In this document: piece by piece, positions 1-11,024 of the stretch
Position numbering within the stretch: position 1 is the first letter of the stretch
How the letters are laid out: each line of letters opens with the position of its first letter
Assembly: GCF_029633865.1 (NCBI RefSeq)
Contig: NC_079230.1
Span: 29,416,054-29,480,053, forward strand
Length of the DNA: 64,000 nucleotides
Direction: 5' to 3'
Source: Lampris incognitus
Lineage: Eukaryota > Chordata > Actinopteri > Lampriformes > Lampridae
Notes under the pieces: model-generated
Databases searched by the model: none
Seen by the model: the letters and a program-made list of their open reading frames with translations, nothing else
What the model was told of the DNA's origin: nothing
Program-made: the position numbers and the translations under genes

Positions 1-678
1 ATGGTCACATCATCAAGAGTAAATGAAACGGAGAGTAGGCCATCTTCACCTGAATCCGTATCTGCCATACGGCTACTGCCTGACTCACCGGTTCCTGAGT
101 TTATGAAAATATTGTCTTCCTATTTTATGAACATTACCCCGGGAGAGAGATCATCCTCACCAGTGTCTTTGTCATCAGACAGTGAGTTTATAGCATTACC
201 CATTGATTGTTGGATTGATGATAGTCCACGGCCGTTGACCCCTCAATCTGTTGATTTCGAGGAAGAGCTGGATTTGTGGCTTGAGGATGCAGAGAACTTG
301 GTCTCTAAATCAGAATCTTTGAGTCATGTGACATCCATTTTACGGCCAGAGCTGCGACTTCCATTGACTCCTTTGTCTACATTACCTATCCCATCAAGTA
401 AGACAAAGTCTGAGGAGGGACGACTAAAAGCCCATCAAGCAAACTTAACTGGATCAGAGTCAGAAACAGTATGTGCATATGAGAAGTGGATACAATATGG
501 ATCGGAGCAAGCTGAAATTATCTCAGCTTCACAAGCCCCAGTTTGTGAGGAAGACTTTGGAAAGATCCATGAGGTTTCAGCTGTATACCCACTACCAGGA
601 GAAGTCCAGGATCTAAAAGGAGATGAGATCCTGTACCCTAGTACTGATGAACTAAAGTGCAAGACAGCTTCCCCTATG
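1..678 (+). CDS. ank2: ank2 exon, giant-exon-like Ser/Pro repeats (5' end outside window)
   Basis: Open from base 1 in frame; donor ATG|GTAAGC ends the exon at 678, phase 0. The 226 visible residues include [19 protein letters not shown] (about residues 16-35) and [19 protein letters not shown] (about 75-93). These resemble the SPES...LSPDSPxPxF-type repeats of the giant exons of ankyrin-B and ankyrin-G. No globular fold is evident; probably disordered and phosphorylated. The Met at base 1 is internal and is not a start. Confidence 0.7.
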
Positions 679-3600
679 GTAAGCACGAGAGCATGATATT
701 TTTGAAGAATTGCAGCGCTTGCTAAAAGGAATCCACTAACACATCACTTGGTCGGAGAAAAACAAAATTGTTGCATTCATATACAGCTGGAAGCAATAGT
801 TTAACAAAATCGGGTGCACTTAATGTTTGGACTATATATACATGAAATGTTATTCAAACATAACTCTCACCAAATTTATCACAATTTAATTTTTTTGGTG
901 CCTTAAAATTGCATGTTGTGGCTTCACAGTCATATTTGAGTGTTCTTAATCTAATAATTTTGGGTGTCTGACTGACGAACAAATGGCATGTCACTGCACA
1001 GTGATACTAAGCCTGGCCAATGTTGAAGTGAAGTCAAAGGTGCATGCCAACTAGCACACTGGTTCAGAATATGCTTATTCAGTTAGTGTTAACGTTCACT
1101 TACAGGAAACACTTCGGAAGATGGAGGATAAGGTGCAAAGCAAGCTGTTGTCTACTGCAACAGAGATCCAAAACCCCAGTAAATTAGTTGTGCAGTCCAC
1201 TGAGCAGACAAAAACTCTAACTGATAAATCAGAGACATCAGTTCCTCTCCAACTTCCCGGCTGGGATGAATTCAAAACCCATAGAGCCATCACTCCAGTC
1301 CTTCCTGAATCTGAGAAGACATCTCAACTAGAGTCTGACAGATCACACGGACTCTCAGACTGGGAACTGTCCCCTGAGCAAAAACTGTCCAGTGAGCTAT
1401 TTTCTCCAATGTCAAGCCAGTTTTTGGTGCCACCAGATTATGAAGCTGTATTCTCAGGACGGCAGACCTTAAGTGTTTCTGAATGTAGTAAAACATCTCT
1501 GACTGATTTGAGCCCTGTGTCTTCAGTGTTCAGTGACACCCTTCCAGTTCAGGGTGCCGCTAAGGTTACCACCAAGGATGTGTCTGAAACTGCTGAAGAC
1601 TTTCAGTTCTACCCAGATTTCAACAAGGTTTTAACAGATTTTGGGAAAACCCTTTCAGAGGAGCCAAAAGTCTCATCCACAGAAGTTGGCGAGAGCTCCG
1701 AAACCCTTCAGCACTCGGACTCCGATCTGGAATTCTTTGACTGTAAGCAAGGTTTCTCTGACTTCTCTGAACCAGAAGACATCAACCTGGAACCTGAGGT
1801 CTCCTATCATATATCTGAGCCTCCTTCCCCTCTGCCCGGCTGTAGCCCCGATGTAGGCTTCCTCAAAGGGAGCTCTCGATACAATACTCACCCGTTCCTT
1901 CGTGTGGAGGAGTGCAAGCGCTTCTCATCTGGTAGTGAAAGTCTTGGTGATTTTGCCTACGATTCAGAAGGTTCACGGGAGTGCAGAGCAGAGGCGACAT
2001 TGCCCACGTATGAAGAGCTTCCCTCAAGAGATCAGGGAGGCTATGATGATGATGATGACTCCCTGGCAAGGGTAAGAGGTCAAGCATGAGACCAAGGCTG
2101 TGCTGGTTTGTGCCCCGCCTGTTCAGGCTGATTACAGTGGTGCTGCTTTTGGAATTCAGAAGATTGCCAAACTAGAAAACACAACGCTTGTATAAAGAAC
2201 TAAACCACAATGCTGTGATCAGGTTACGTTGTGTTGCATGTGTTCACAAACAAAAAAGATTTTACAATAACCAAAAATTGAGCAGACAATGGTAATGATA
2301 ATGCAGAATTTTGGATGGATTGGGGGGTGAGTTGTGTTAGTTGTGACAGTGATGGTGTGCTGTGTGCAGTCCCTAATTCTGAACTTAACAACACTGAATG
2401 GTTCAACGTGTTCTAAAGAAAAGATGTTACACTTTTAAAATACGCTGCCACTCATTCATACATGCATTACATCATTGTATATTTAGATTCTTGCTTGTTG
2501 CATTAAACATTCTTGCACGTCTAGTTTGGTTGGAAGTCAATGCATCAAGTTCTGTGCCTTCTCTTCATCTTCCATCCAGTTCATACCCTGTATGTCATAA
2601 TTTCATTCCCATTTCTATTAGTTTTCCAATTAATCTTTCTGACAAAGGAGTGCAAAGGTTAATTCCATGAGACAGCTCAAGAGAAGAGAAGGAACAGCCA
2701 TTAACTGCTGTGGCAATAGGCAGTAAGACTGTGTAGACATGTCATGTAACTGACCCACGCTGGCTCTGCACTCCCTCAGGAGATAGCAGAGGAGCTAGGG
2801 ATGCTGTCCTCTGATAGCTCAGAGGAGGAGGTTCTGACCACCAGGGTGGTCCGACGCAGAGTAATCATCCAGGTAAACTGGCATGGTGGAGCATGAACTT
2901 GGTGGGGTGGGGGGGGGGGGGCGGTCCAGCCACAATATACAGCAGAGTGATGCTTTAGTGGGTAGAGGAGGAGCTTTAGCATTTTTTGTTTTTTGTTTTG
3001 GTGTCAGGGATTCTTTTCCCCCATGCTGCAATAGAATCAACAAGCTGTCAGCTAAGTCCTCTGCTTGCTTTTCATTATGTCTTCTGATTATGTTGTTAAA
3101 AGCCAAGATGACTTTACTAACAGTTAAGAGATGTGTGTAAGAACTTTTCACCTTATTTGTTTGCCATCCATTTTGTTTTTGGCCCACTCTCCATTTAAAC
3201 TGTGGTTTTGTCGTAATTGTGCGGTTATTTGCATCTCAATGCCATCTGTTTTTTTTTCTTCTTTTTAATGCTGTCAACTAATGTTAAACATTGAAATGCA
3301 GTGTAATTGTGTTGGTCTGTTTTATGTATTCTAGATAATCCTCAGTGATGAAATATTCATGAAATGTTTCTTTGTTCTTCTTTCAAATGCTTTGCCAATA
3401 ATGTTAACTGTGTATTTTGGATTGTGTCCTTATGCGCAAGACTCTTGCATTGATCAGCTGATTTCACCTGTTTCCTCTCTCCACAGGCGGATGACCTGCC
3501 CGATATCGCACCGCAGACGGTGACAGAGGAAAAGTACACGGATGAACATGGAAACTTGGTAGTCAAGAAAGTAAGGCGAAACTCTCAAATCTGAAATGAA

Positions 3601-5587
3601 CAGGCAGTTTACTCGCTGTCAGTGTCGCCCGTGTATTGGCTTCACGTGAGGTTCCTCTCTGTCCGTCTTCTCTCAGATCACGCGCAAGGTGATCCGAAAG
3701 TATGTGTCTGCGGATGGTGTGGAGAGACAGGAGGTGACCATGGAGGGGTCTCATCAGGAGATGGTGCCCGTGGAGGAGGGTGACGCTGTCTCCAGAGTGG
3801 TAAAGAGAACTGTGGTCCACAGTGGAGGAGATCAGAAGGAGGTCAGTATCATCAGTCATCTATCAGCTTAAATGTTTATTATGGCAGTGATATGCCAGTA
3901 CCCTTACCTGCTGTATGGCATATTCCCAGACAAAAAACCCATGCTGTGCTGGATATTCAGTTTATTAAACAATACACGGGGGTGTCCAGGTAGCGTAGCG
4001 GTCGATTCTGTTGTCTACCAACATGGGGATCACCAGTTTGAATCCTCGTGTTACCTCCGGCTTGGTCGGGTGTCCCTACAGACACAATTGGCCATGTCTG
4101 TGGGCGGGAAGTCAGATGTGTATGTGTCCTGGTCGCTGCACTAGCGCCTCCTCTGGTTGGTCGGAGCACCTGTTCGGGGGGGGAGGGGGAGCTGGGGGGA
4201 ATAGCGTTATCCTCCCACGCGCAATGTTCCCCTAGTGAAACGCCTCAGTGTCAGGTGAAAAGAAGCAGCGGGTGACTCCACGTGTATCAGAGGAGGCATG
4301 CGGTAGTCTGCAGCCCTCCCCGGATCGGCAAAGGGGGTGGGGCAGCAACCAGGTTGGCTCGGAAGAGTGGGGTAATTGGCCAAATACAACTGACTAAAAA
4401 AATAAAAGGGGGGGGGGGTCCAAAAAAAAATAATTAAACACTGTTAGGTTACATCTCACCCTTTGGTTTGCTCTCACCAGTTGATCCTCTCGGGGTCCCC
4501 GGCCCTGGGTGCCGCCACAGCCTCCGCATTTGAGGCTGAACCCGTGCAAGGCAGAAAGGTCAGCAAAGTTGTGAAGACGACGGTGGTGAAAGGCCAGAGG
4601 TTGGAAAAGCAGATAGGTGACCCTTTGCTGGCCACCGATCTCCCCTCAGCTAGAGAGGACTTCGAGAAGGTCAGTAGAGGACCCAAACCTTGCAAGTCCA
4701 ATCCAACGGAGTGGCTTCTACTGTATCTGAGGCATATTTAGCTGCGTTGCAGGGGTAAAGAACAGTCGTGTGCTGTGAGATACGTTTCTGATCATCTGTT
4801 GGTTGTGTTTAACAGGAGAAATTGGCAGCTGTTGTGTCAACATTACTATTTCTCACCATGGTTCATGATACAACCTGAAAACTTGCCCAGCTGTAACGTT
4901 TGTGCTCTCTTCAAAGTCCTTCTGACTCTCCTCTCCTTCTCTCCGCCATTCTTCTCCCCTTCAGGCATTGGGTTATGCCGGAGGCTTTGGGAAAATCCTC
5001 CTGCCTCATTTAGTAGAGAAAGACATTGTGCAGGAGGACGGTTCTGTGGTTAAAAGGTTGGCCTACAGCATGGGAGTGTTAAGAAATGGGCCCAAACAAG
5101 TGCCTGTGTGTTTATCGGGCATAAGTCCCAGAGGCTTATGTGAAAGCATGGCGTGGTTTTTATTTTGTTTCTTCTCCACTTTTTCCGTAGCCACGTTCTG
5201 ATCTTGTTTGTGCTTTTGCAGGGTAGCCAGTAGATGTTGTTGGGTAGTTTTGGAGGGTAACGTGGAGCTAAGCTGCATGGTTTGGGTAAAACGTGGAGTA
5301 ACTTGTTTCCAGCCCTGTCTAAATCCTTTCTCCCCCCCCCCCATGTCTTTGTCGTGTCCAGAGTCGAGATGCGTAAGTCGCGTACCCAGAAGAGGACCGT
5401 GGTGAGGGATGGCCAGGGGAGGCATGTGCACCTGGAGCGGCTGGACGACACCGCTGAGGCCCTGAAGCCTGATGCCCTTCAGCAGCATCTGCACCTACTG
5501 CTTCAGCACTACTGTGACGAGGACCAGGAGGAGGAGGAGGAGGGGAGTGAAGATGACAAAGTGGAGAAAGAAGAGGGCGATGAGTGA
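1..5587 (+). CDS. ank2: Ankyrin-B (ank2), C-terminal part, eight coding exons
   Basis: Seen: exons at 1-678, 1106-2071, 2780-2872, 3487-3570, 3677-3841, 4481-4669, 4965-5056 and 5362-5587. All are joined by GT-AG introns in consistent phase (phase 0 except the last junction, which splits an Arg codon) and end in TGA at 5585-5587. The protein is acidic and Ser/Pro-rich at first, then becomes the conserved ankyrin C-terminal regulatory tail ([53 protein letters not shown]). Known: giant ankyrins link membrane proteins to spectrin, and the tail regulates this. Ankyrin repeats, ZU5/UPA and death domain are not in the window and must lie upstream. The identity as ank2 rather than ank3 rests on the convergent camk2d neighbour. 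A teleost a/b paralogue cannot be assigned. Confidence 0.85.
1106..2071 (+). CDS. ank2: ank2 exon, long acidic Ser-rich segment
   Basis: Acceptor ACTTACAG|GAAACA and donor CAAGG|GTAAGAG, phase 0 at both ends, 322 codons starting [10 protein letters not shown]. It is disordered in character, with SP/TP sites, an acidic [21 protein letters not shown] stretch near two thirds of its length, and a YDDDDD run at the end. The text after the acidic stretch ([30 protein letters not shown]) is less degenerate than the rest and probably conserved. Together with the previous exon it adds about 550 residues ahead of the tail. Confidence 0.75.
2780..2872 (+). CDS. ank2: ank2 exon, start of conserved C-terminal tail
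   Basis: Acceptor TCCCTCAG|GAGATA, donor CATCCAG|GTAAAC, 31 codons, phase 0. Encodes [19 protein letters not shown] followed by [12 protein letters not shown], a Ser/acidic patch then a basic patch typical of the ankyrin C-terminal regulatory region. Confidence 0.85.
3487..3570 (+). CDS. ank2: ank2 exon ([14 protein letters not shown] segment)
   Basis: Acceptor CTCCACAG|GCGGAT, donor AAGAAA|GTAAGG, 28 codons, phase 0. Contains [20 protein letters not shown], the most recognisable motif of vertebrate ankyrin tails. Confidence 0.9.
3677..3841 (+). CDS. ank2: ank2 exon ([11 protein letters not shown] segment)
   Basis: Acceptor TTCTCTCAG|ATCACG, donor AAGGAG|GTCAGT, 55 codons, phase 0. Basic [14 protein letters not shown] is followed by an acidic turn and [14 protein letters not shown], as expected for the ankyrin C-terminal domain. 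Confidence 0.88.
3978..4430 (+). mobile_element. tRNA-derived SINE, family A, copy 1 (ank2 intron)
   Basis: The head has an A-box-like GGTAGCGTAGCGGTCGATTC and a B-box-like AGTTTGAATCC, then the shared body (CCCTACAGACACAATTGGCC, CACTAGCGCCTCCTC, TGTCAGGTGAAAAGAAGC) and a short A-rich tail. The same body occurs about ten times in this window on both strands, which defines the family. This copy is inserted only about 50 bp upstream of the ank2 acceptor at 4480. It is somewhat diverged, so an older insertion. Confidence 0.9.
4481..4669 (+). CDS. ank2: ank2 exon ([10 protein letters not shown] / LATDLPSA segment)
   Basis: Acceptor CTCTCACCAG|TTGATC, donor GAGAAG|GTCAGT, 63 codons, phase 0. Carries [20 protein letters not shown] and [15 protein letters not shown], strongly conserved in ANK2/ANK3. 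A second GTCAGC lies inside at 4559 but using it would remove the conserved part. Confidence 0.88.
4965..5056 (+). CDS. ank2: ank2 penultimate coding exon
   Basis: Acceptor CCCCTTCAG|GCATTG; 30 codons plus 2 bases encoding [20 protein letters not shown] and [10 protein letters not shown]. The donor is the weak AAAAG|GTTGGC, but the resulting junction (VVK-R-VEMRKS) matches the ankyrin pattern. Reading through it adds 48 codons with a hydrophobic stretch before TGA at 5199-5201. Confidence 0.82.
5362..5587 (+). CDS. ank2: ank2 terminal coding exon
   Basis: Acceptor GTGTCCAG|AGTCGAG completes an Arg codon. Encodes [20 protein letters not shown], then [20 protein letters not shown] and a highly acidic C terminus ([11 protein letters not shown]...), ending in TGA at 5585-5587. 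The helical [15 protein letters not shown] piece matches the end of ankyrin tails. Confidence 0.87.
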
Positions 5588-7215
5588 CAGGCTGCTCATA
5601 CCAAGTAACCCACCCCCCCCACCCCCGCTTTCTACCTGCCCCGTACAGAAGCCAGAGGCAGACTACTACGGTGTGTTTCACTCCCCAGAACATTTGTACC
5701 TGCTCCGCGTCCTCTCGTGATCCTCGCTGAACACTGGATTTTACTGTTTTTGCTCTGATACGTTTTTTCTGTCGCTGTGGTGAATAACGGAGCGGTGCTT
5801 TGTGCTTCAACACTTTCTTTTCCTTTCGGACGTTGTGTTTCACATGCTCGTTTTGTGACCAAAGATATTAACCCCCCGATTTCACCGGACCGCCGTTGAC
5901 CGTGGTGGGCTTGTTTCGTCATACTCTTTCCTTCTTTTTTTGGGTAGCTTTGTGTTTGGCTGCTTGGGCGCAATACTGGATCGAGGACGATACCGCAAAC
6001 GCGAAGAAGAATCAAGGTTGAAGGGCATCCGGGACGTTCTCCTCATGCACAGGCCTCTTTCTGAAGGGACGGTTGTAAACAGGATGTACATAGACCAGAC
6101 AAGACGTCATGCTCGGACTGGGAAACAACCATTTTGAAGCATTTAAATACATTAGTCCACCTACCCCGCTGTGCACACGTGCACCAGAAACTGCTCCACT
6201 GTCACGAGGTTGAGACCGGCTGAGCTCGAGATGAGATTATGTTACATAGGAGATGTAGACCACAGCCATGCGGCGACCCCGGCCCTCTCAAACTCCTCTG
6301 CAAAACCAGCATTAGGCTCTAAGGCGGCGTACTTTTGCAGAAATTGGCTTTCTGACCGATGGTCCTCCCATGTCGTGACTGTCTGTTGTTCTTTTTGTCA
6401 GTTTTGTTTCTTGTTTTTACGCGTGTGTGTCCTTCCAACGCATGCCATGGAGTCACATCTTATTGTAAGCGTGTCACACAGCTGCCACGTGCGCGCACCC
6501 GCACGTGAATGTGTGTGCGTCAGCGTGGTAGCTCATAGCATCCTCAGTGGCACGGCGACGAGTCATCCGCTACCTTAAGTCGTGCTCGAGGTCGTTCTCC
6601 ATCCCAGTTTTGTCTTTTTTGGATGTTCAGGTTGAGTCCTTATCCTCCCCCCCCATCGTTTTCTTGCTTTAGAACATCGATAGCTGGACCCCCCGCCTGC
6701 ACCTTCTCACCTCACATGTGTTTGATGCACTTTTGCCCCTCACCTCAGCCAGCGGTACGGTGACCACTGTCTGTAGGCCCGCCACGACGGTACCTGGGGG
6801 GGACGGTACGGGGAGGACCCCCTCGGCGGTGTGGTGTAGACCGTTTTAATCACCGTGTTGGAGCACAGACATGGTGGACTGTGGCTTATTCCATGTGGAG
6901 CTGTATTTATTGAAACGTGTCCCACTCTTGGTCTTTCCGCGCCTCGGCGTGTACGTGTGAACCTGCTCCGGCGGTGCGAGCTACGACTTGTGGGGGGGAT
7001 GACTTGCCATTGTACACAAGCAAGGCTTCTTTCAGCTGCCCGTTCCTTACGAACGGGTCCAGTAGGACAGTACAGCGGTCAGAGCCGACGCCGGCGTGGA
7101 CAGCCGGTGTCTTTGGTGTTGTTTGCAGTACAGACTTTATCGGTGTAACAATGCGGTCCTCATGTTGCCATTTCCTTTGATTGTGGTTAAATGCAAGAAT
7201 AAAGCAAACGTTAAA
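5588..7215 (+). other. ank2: ank2 3' UTR
   Basis: No coding signal follows the stop. AATAAA at 7198-7203 gives a likely end near 7215-7225; a second AATAAA at 7385-7390 is an alternative. The sequence is unique-looking, GT-rich in places, without SINE or LINE matches. The exact end is inferred from the signals only. Confidence 0.6.
7198..7203 (+). terminator. Polyadenylation signal AATAAA, ank2
   Basis: Perfect AATAAA 1.6 kb after the ank2 stop, with a second perfect copy at 7385-7390. Both are downstream of all ank2 exons in the correct orientation. Confidence 0.6.
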
Positions 7216-7449
7216 GTAACACTGATTTGATACATGAGCATCTTGTTTCCATGGTGATAACGATAAATACACATTTACGACGCAAGTATCTATACGGGCA
7301 TGTATTAGTTATCAAATTGTTCATTTAAAAAAAAAGAAGCAAACGCTAACACGGCATAGCAGCTGCAGTGTGTACATGGCAGAAAATAAAATTGTACATG
7401 TGTCATATGCGGATGAAGTGACTGTCATTCTTTTCTCTTCTCTTTTTTT

Positions 7450-9200
7450 TTGAAGGTCCCCATCCTCACAAGATGGGGACCTTCAATGGCCCACATGAGG
7501 TCGGAAAGTTTGTAGGGGGAAAACTTGGAGATGTACGGTCAGTCCGGGTAACTAGAAGTGGGATGGTTATCATTGGTTGTATCTCAAAGCATCAGGAGCC
7601 CTTAAGATCAAGGTATTTTGAAGGTGTATCTGTGTGACTTGCTTTCCACCTGGATCCAAAGCAAAGTGGAAGGGAGTGATAAGTGGCCTTTGGGATGTTT
7701 CAGGTGTGTGTGAGGCAAGAAGAATGACGACATTCCGAGAAGGGAAGGAGGAGGACAGTTATTTTGTGCGTTTGATTTTTGCCGGAGAAGAGCCAGAAAG
7801 AGTGTACCCCATGCAGGGGTTAAAGTGGGATTTGGTAAGTGGGGGATCTCTGTATTAGAGAGGTGGGCAAAAGTGCGGGAGTGATAGGTAGCTAGCTAAC
7901 GTTAGGCTAGCTAACCACTGGTCCAGTAGTCCCGACGTTAGCATTGTTAGCTAATAATAGCTACCGGTAGCTAACGTTTGCTAGCTAGTTAGTTATTTGA
8001 ATGAAAATATTGCATGGCCAGAGCTAAGGTTGGACAAACATAACTAGCTAGCTACCGGTAACGTTACCGGACGCTACCGATAGTTAGCTTGCCTAGCAGC
8101 ATTCAAACAACTAGCCAGCAACGTCAGCAACTAGCTAGCAACGTTACCGGGTGGAAGATAGCTAGTTAGCTAGCTAGCTAACGTTACGTTCGCTAACGTT
8201 AGTTGCTTGAATGAAAACCACAGCAGAGCTAGACAAAACTGTTGGAAATACTATTGGAAATACACTGAAGATACTCACTCTTTATGCCCCCCAATCCAAG
8301 ATAATAGTGCAGGTAGCAGGTTGACGCTCTCTCGAGTCTGGTCTGCCTGGTGCGGTGAACTGACCCTGACCCGTGAGTGTGAAGCCAGTCTCTTCTGACG
8401 TCAAGTCTGGTGAAGCCACACAGCAGGCAGGTGCGGGTCACGTGAGGACCCGCACCTGACTTTATTTGCGATTTATTTTGTAATGCTTGTGAATTGGCTG
8501 CATCATGTTTTTTGTTTTAAATTTTACTGTGACAAAAAGGTTGAAATTACTCCTGTCTACAGAGTGCCGGATCTCAGCTCCGGTTGACTTCGGGGAGGAG
8601 GGGATTCGGGTAGCTCCTGCCCACTTTAATCACTGACCCCATGTGAGCTACAGGGCGAGGCCGCGAGCGCTCCTCTCAATTGTTTTTGTTGAAAACATGG
8701 ACACGTTGCTGCAGAATGTAACGGAATCAGAAGATGTGAGCGATGTGGGGAGGACGACTGCAATGTGGGAAACTGTTAAATGGAGAGAGTGCGAGCAAAG
8801 TGTCGCCACTGCAAGGGAAATCATGATGCGGGGCCAGCACAGTTTCCAACAAGAATTAAGAGAAAGTGAACAAGAGGAGAGCAGAAAAGGGATTGTCGTA
8901 TGCTGCAGCCGTTAAAAGAATGGGAACAATGAGAGTGATGTGAGACAAGAACCTAGGGAGAACAAGTCAGTCAGGAGGCACGCTGAGTTCTGCTTTTGTA
9001 AGGGCCAGATGACGTCTTTGGCAATGATAATTAACTGTACTGCTGGAGCAGAAAGAAAATCGGAGAGAATTGACATAATTATATATGCAGCAAGGACATT
9101 TCTGGGTGTTGTAGGAGTTTCTGGAGAAGGTGCTCAGCAGCAGCTGAGAGGGGCTTTTAGTCCGTCACAGAAACCTGAGGAGGAACTAGTTTAAGTGAGA
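7450..9200 (+). pseudogene. Decayed LINE ORF1-like fragments
   Basis: Translations around 7630-7850 (RMTTFREGKEEDSYFVRLIF, EEPERVYPMQ) and 8990-9190 (MIINCTAGAERKSERIDIII) resemble the nucleic-acid-binding ORF1 region that precedes the endonuclease/RT ORF in fish non-LTR retrotransposons. Frames are broken and separated by the GCTAGC-rich repeat. Family not determined. An inverted repeat GGTCCCCATC...GATGGGGACC sits at its left edge (7456-7489). Confidence 0.4.
7880..8210. repeat. GCTAGC / AACGTTA low-complexity tract
   Basis: Irregular alternation of GCTAGCTA, AACGTTA and ACCGGTA words over about 330 bp, nearly self-complementary. Such tracts are common in fish genomes. It interrupts the decayed LINE fragments. 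Confidence 0.7.
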
Positions 9201-9448
9201 AGACGTGCGTTTCTTTTCGCAAATGCAGTTGGTGCTGGTGTTCTAGTTTGGGCTACCCACGCAGGGTTGGGGTTAGGCTACAGTTAGGGTTAGCTACTGG
9301 TAGCTCATCCTGTCAGACTAGTCTGATAAACTAAGCCTCTCATTATGATCTACCCTAGCAAGAAAATGTAGGGAATATCTATAAGAATGGACTACTATCT
9401 CTGTAAATGTGGTTATAAGCAGAGTAGCTAATTCTGTCAGGTAGGAAA

Positions 9449-9647
9449 TAGTGGTGCTTGAAAGTTTGTGAACCCCTTAGAATTTTCTATATTTCTGCAT
9501 AATCAGATTTTCACACACGTCCTAAAAGCAGATGAAGAAAACCCAATTAAACAAATGAGACAAAAATATGATACTTGGTCATTTATTTATTGAGGAAAAT
9601 GATCCAATATTTCACATATGTGAGTGGCAAAAGTAGGTGAACCTTTG
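9449..9647. mobile_element. DNA-transposon-like dispersed repeat remnant
   Basis: The stretch from GTGGTGCTTGAAAGTTTGTG to GGCAAAAGTAGGTGAACCTT has related words near both ends (GTTTGTGAACCCCTT and GTAGGTGAACCTTTG). I recognise the text as a common fish dispersed repeat but cannot name the family. Single copy here. Confidence 0.45.
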
Positions 9648-9649
9648 TC

Positions 9650-9830
9650 TGTGAATGCTCTCATTCATCCAGGTCATGGTTATCCAAAGGAATTGAATCG
9701 AGTGCAACTGGATTTGGTATATATCCGTGAAGACGTTTCGCCTCTCACCCAAGAGGCTTCATCAGTCCGTGCCTTTCTGACTAGACCAAGCTAGCAGACC
9801 AAGCTAGCAGACTAGCTTGGTCCGACTGAT
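9650..9830 (-). mobile_element. Penelope-like element terminal fragment
   Basis: On the - strand the text runs CTGATGAAGCCTCTTGGGTG then AGAGGCGAAACGTCTTCAC, the signature found in the terminal repeats of fish Penelope-like retroelements. It is followed by short direct repeats (GACCAAGCTAGCA). No coding part is attached. Confidence 0.5.
9735..9765 (-). ncRNA. Hammerhead-ribozyme-like core
   Basis: Reading the - strand: CTGATGA (9765-9759), a short stem GCCTC/GAGGC with an apical loop, then GAAAC (9739-9735). This is the order of the conserved hammerhead core with stem II. Penelope-like elements are known to carry hammerhead motifs. The outer helices and cleavage site were not convincingly paired, so activity is uncertain. 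Confidence 0.4.
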
Positions 9831-10089
9831 TCCACCGCAAGAAAGCTGGCTGGTTCTCGGCTAGCCCCATATTGCGACGCCACCTACTGGTAACCTTCCG
9901 TCACTCTGCGATGGGGTCATGTAAGCTTATCATAAATGGACACAAGGAATAAATCAAAGAGCTCTAATTTCAACCCGTCTTCAACCAGCTCCATTTCCAG
10001 AGGTATCATTGTGATTAATATTTCCACAGCCTCTGTTGATTTTAAGTTCGATTAAGGCTCCGTCTGCTGCAGGTATTTGCTGTGCATTA

Positions 10090-10215
10090 CGGTATCGTAA
10101 TGTAGCGAATTCGGGGGGACAACGCAACCACAGAAACTGCCGCGGCCGGGACGCGAACCCGTGTCGCCCGCACCGCAGGAGACATCGCCGACCGCTCGAC
10201 TAAAGGGTCAGACCC
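10090..10215 (-). repeat. tRNA-like sequence, probable SINE head
   Basis: On the - strand TAGTCGAGCGGTCGGCGATG (A-box-like) is followed about 30 bp later by GGGTTCGCGTCCCGG (B-box-like). There is no clean acceptor stem or CCA context, so it is more likely a SINE head or tRNA pseudogene than a working tRNA. Confidence 0.5.
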
Positions 10216-10715
10216 GCCAGCCAGCGGCCAGCGTGTGTTCTTATCCATGCGCGTTACAGTACTAAGAACTTCGAAGATGGCTGATTGCAGCGGTCTGCTG
10301 CGTCTACGTTACCGTAACGTACGGCGTAGAAGTGCGGGATGTGTGGTTCCAGTTTTTGTTCTTCAGAAAACTGGCAAAAGAAGCAAAGCGGAAAAAAGGA
10401 CAAACTCAGGTGTTTTTGAAAAGGACATGGGCCTTTCCTGCGGCTCGGTGGGTTCAGCTGTGGCGCATCCCAAGCCTAGTAGGAGCTCCTCACCTGCATA
10501 TTACCACTGCAAAGTTCAGGTGGATTTGAGCAAAAGTCTGACCCCTGCTTCCGACCACCACAGGTCAAAACACACACGTTTGTACTTCTACCTTTGTGAG
10601 GGCGCCTCGTTGACTACATCCATTCCCTAAACCCAAACTTAACCATCAGAACTAGATGCCTAACCTTAACCCTACCCTAAACCCAAGTCCTAACCCTAAA
10701 ACAGACCCTTGAAGA

Positions 10716-11024
10716 CAGTGGTGGATCTAGAGATTTTTTCCTGGGGTGGCAAAGGGGTGGCAAGACTGTGTCCCAGAGGTGGCAGCTACCACCCCTTTGC
10801 CACCCTGTAGATCCGCGCCTGTGAGGGGGAGGGGGATTCTAAATCGGCGACTTCTGTTTGAGATGAGTTTGGTGCGGGTCTCATTGACCTTCACCATGCA
10901 TGTACATAAAATATACTTTAAAAACATATTATCTGATTTATGAATGGGGTGGCAACAGGGGTGGCAAGACTGTGTCCCAGAGGTGGCAGCTGCCACCCCT
11001 TGCCACCCTGTAGATCCGCCCCTG
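10716..11024 (+). mobile_element. hAT-type non-autonomous element (copy 1)
   Basis: A 309-bp unit with terminal inverted similarity CAGTGGTGGATCTAGAG / CTACAGATCCGCC-like ends and subterminal GGGTGGCAAG repeats in both orientations. It is flanked by a perfect 8-bp target duplication CTTGAAGA (10708-10715 and 11025-11032), diagnostic of hAT-type transposition. A near-identical copy is at 52254-52565. No transposase. Confidence 0.85.

Noticed and set aside
5222..5285. Possible extra ank2 exon between TTTTGCAG and GTAAAAC
   Set aside because: It is open when joined to 5056, but it returns to phase 0 while the last exon needs phase 2; joining it would meet TAA a few codons later. No recognisable ankyrin residues.
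10090..10215. Functional tRNA gene
   Set aside because: A-box and B-box words are present but no paired acceptor stem could be drawn, and spacing suits a SINE head or pseudogene.
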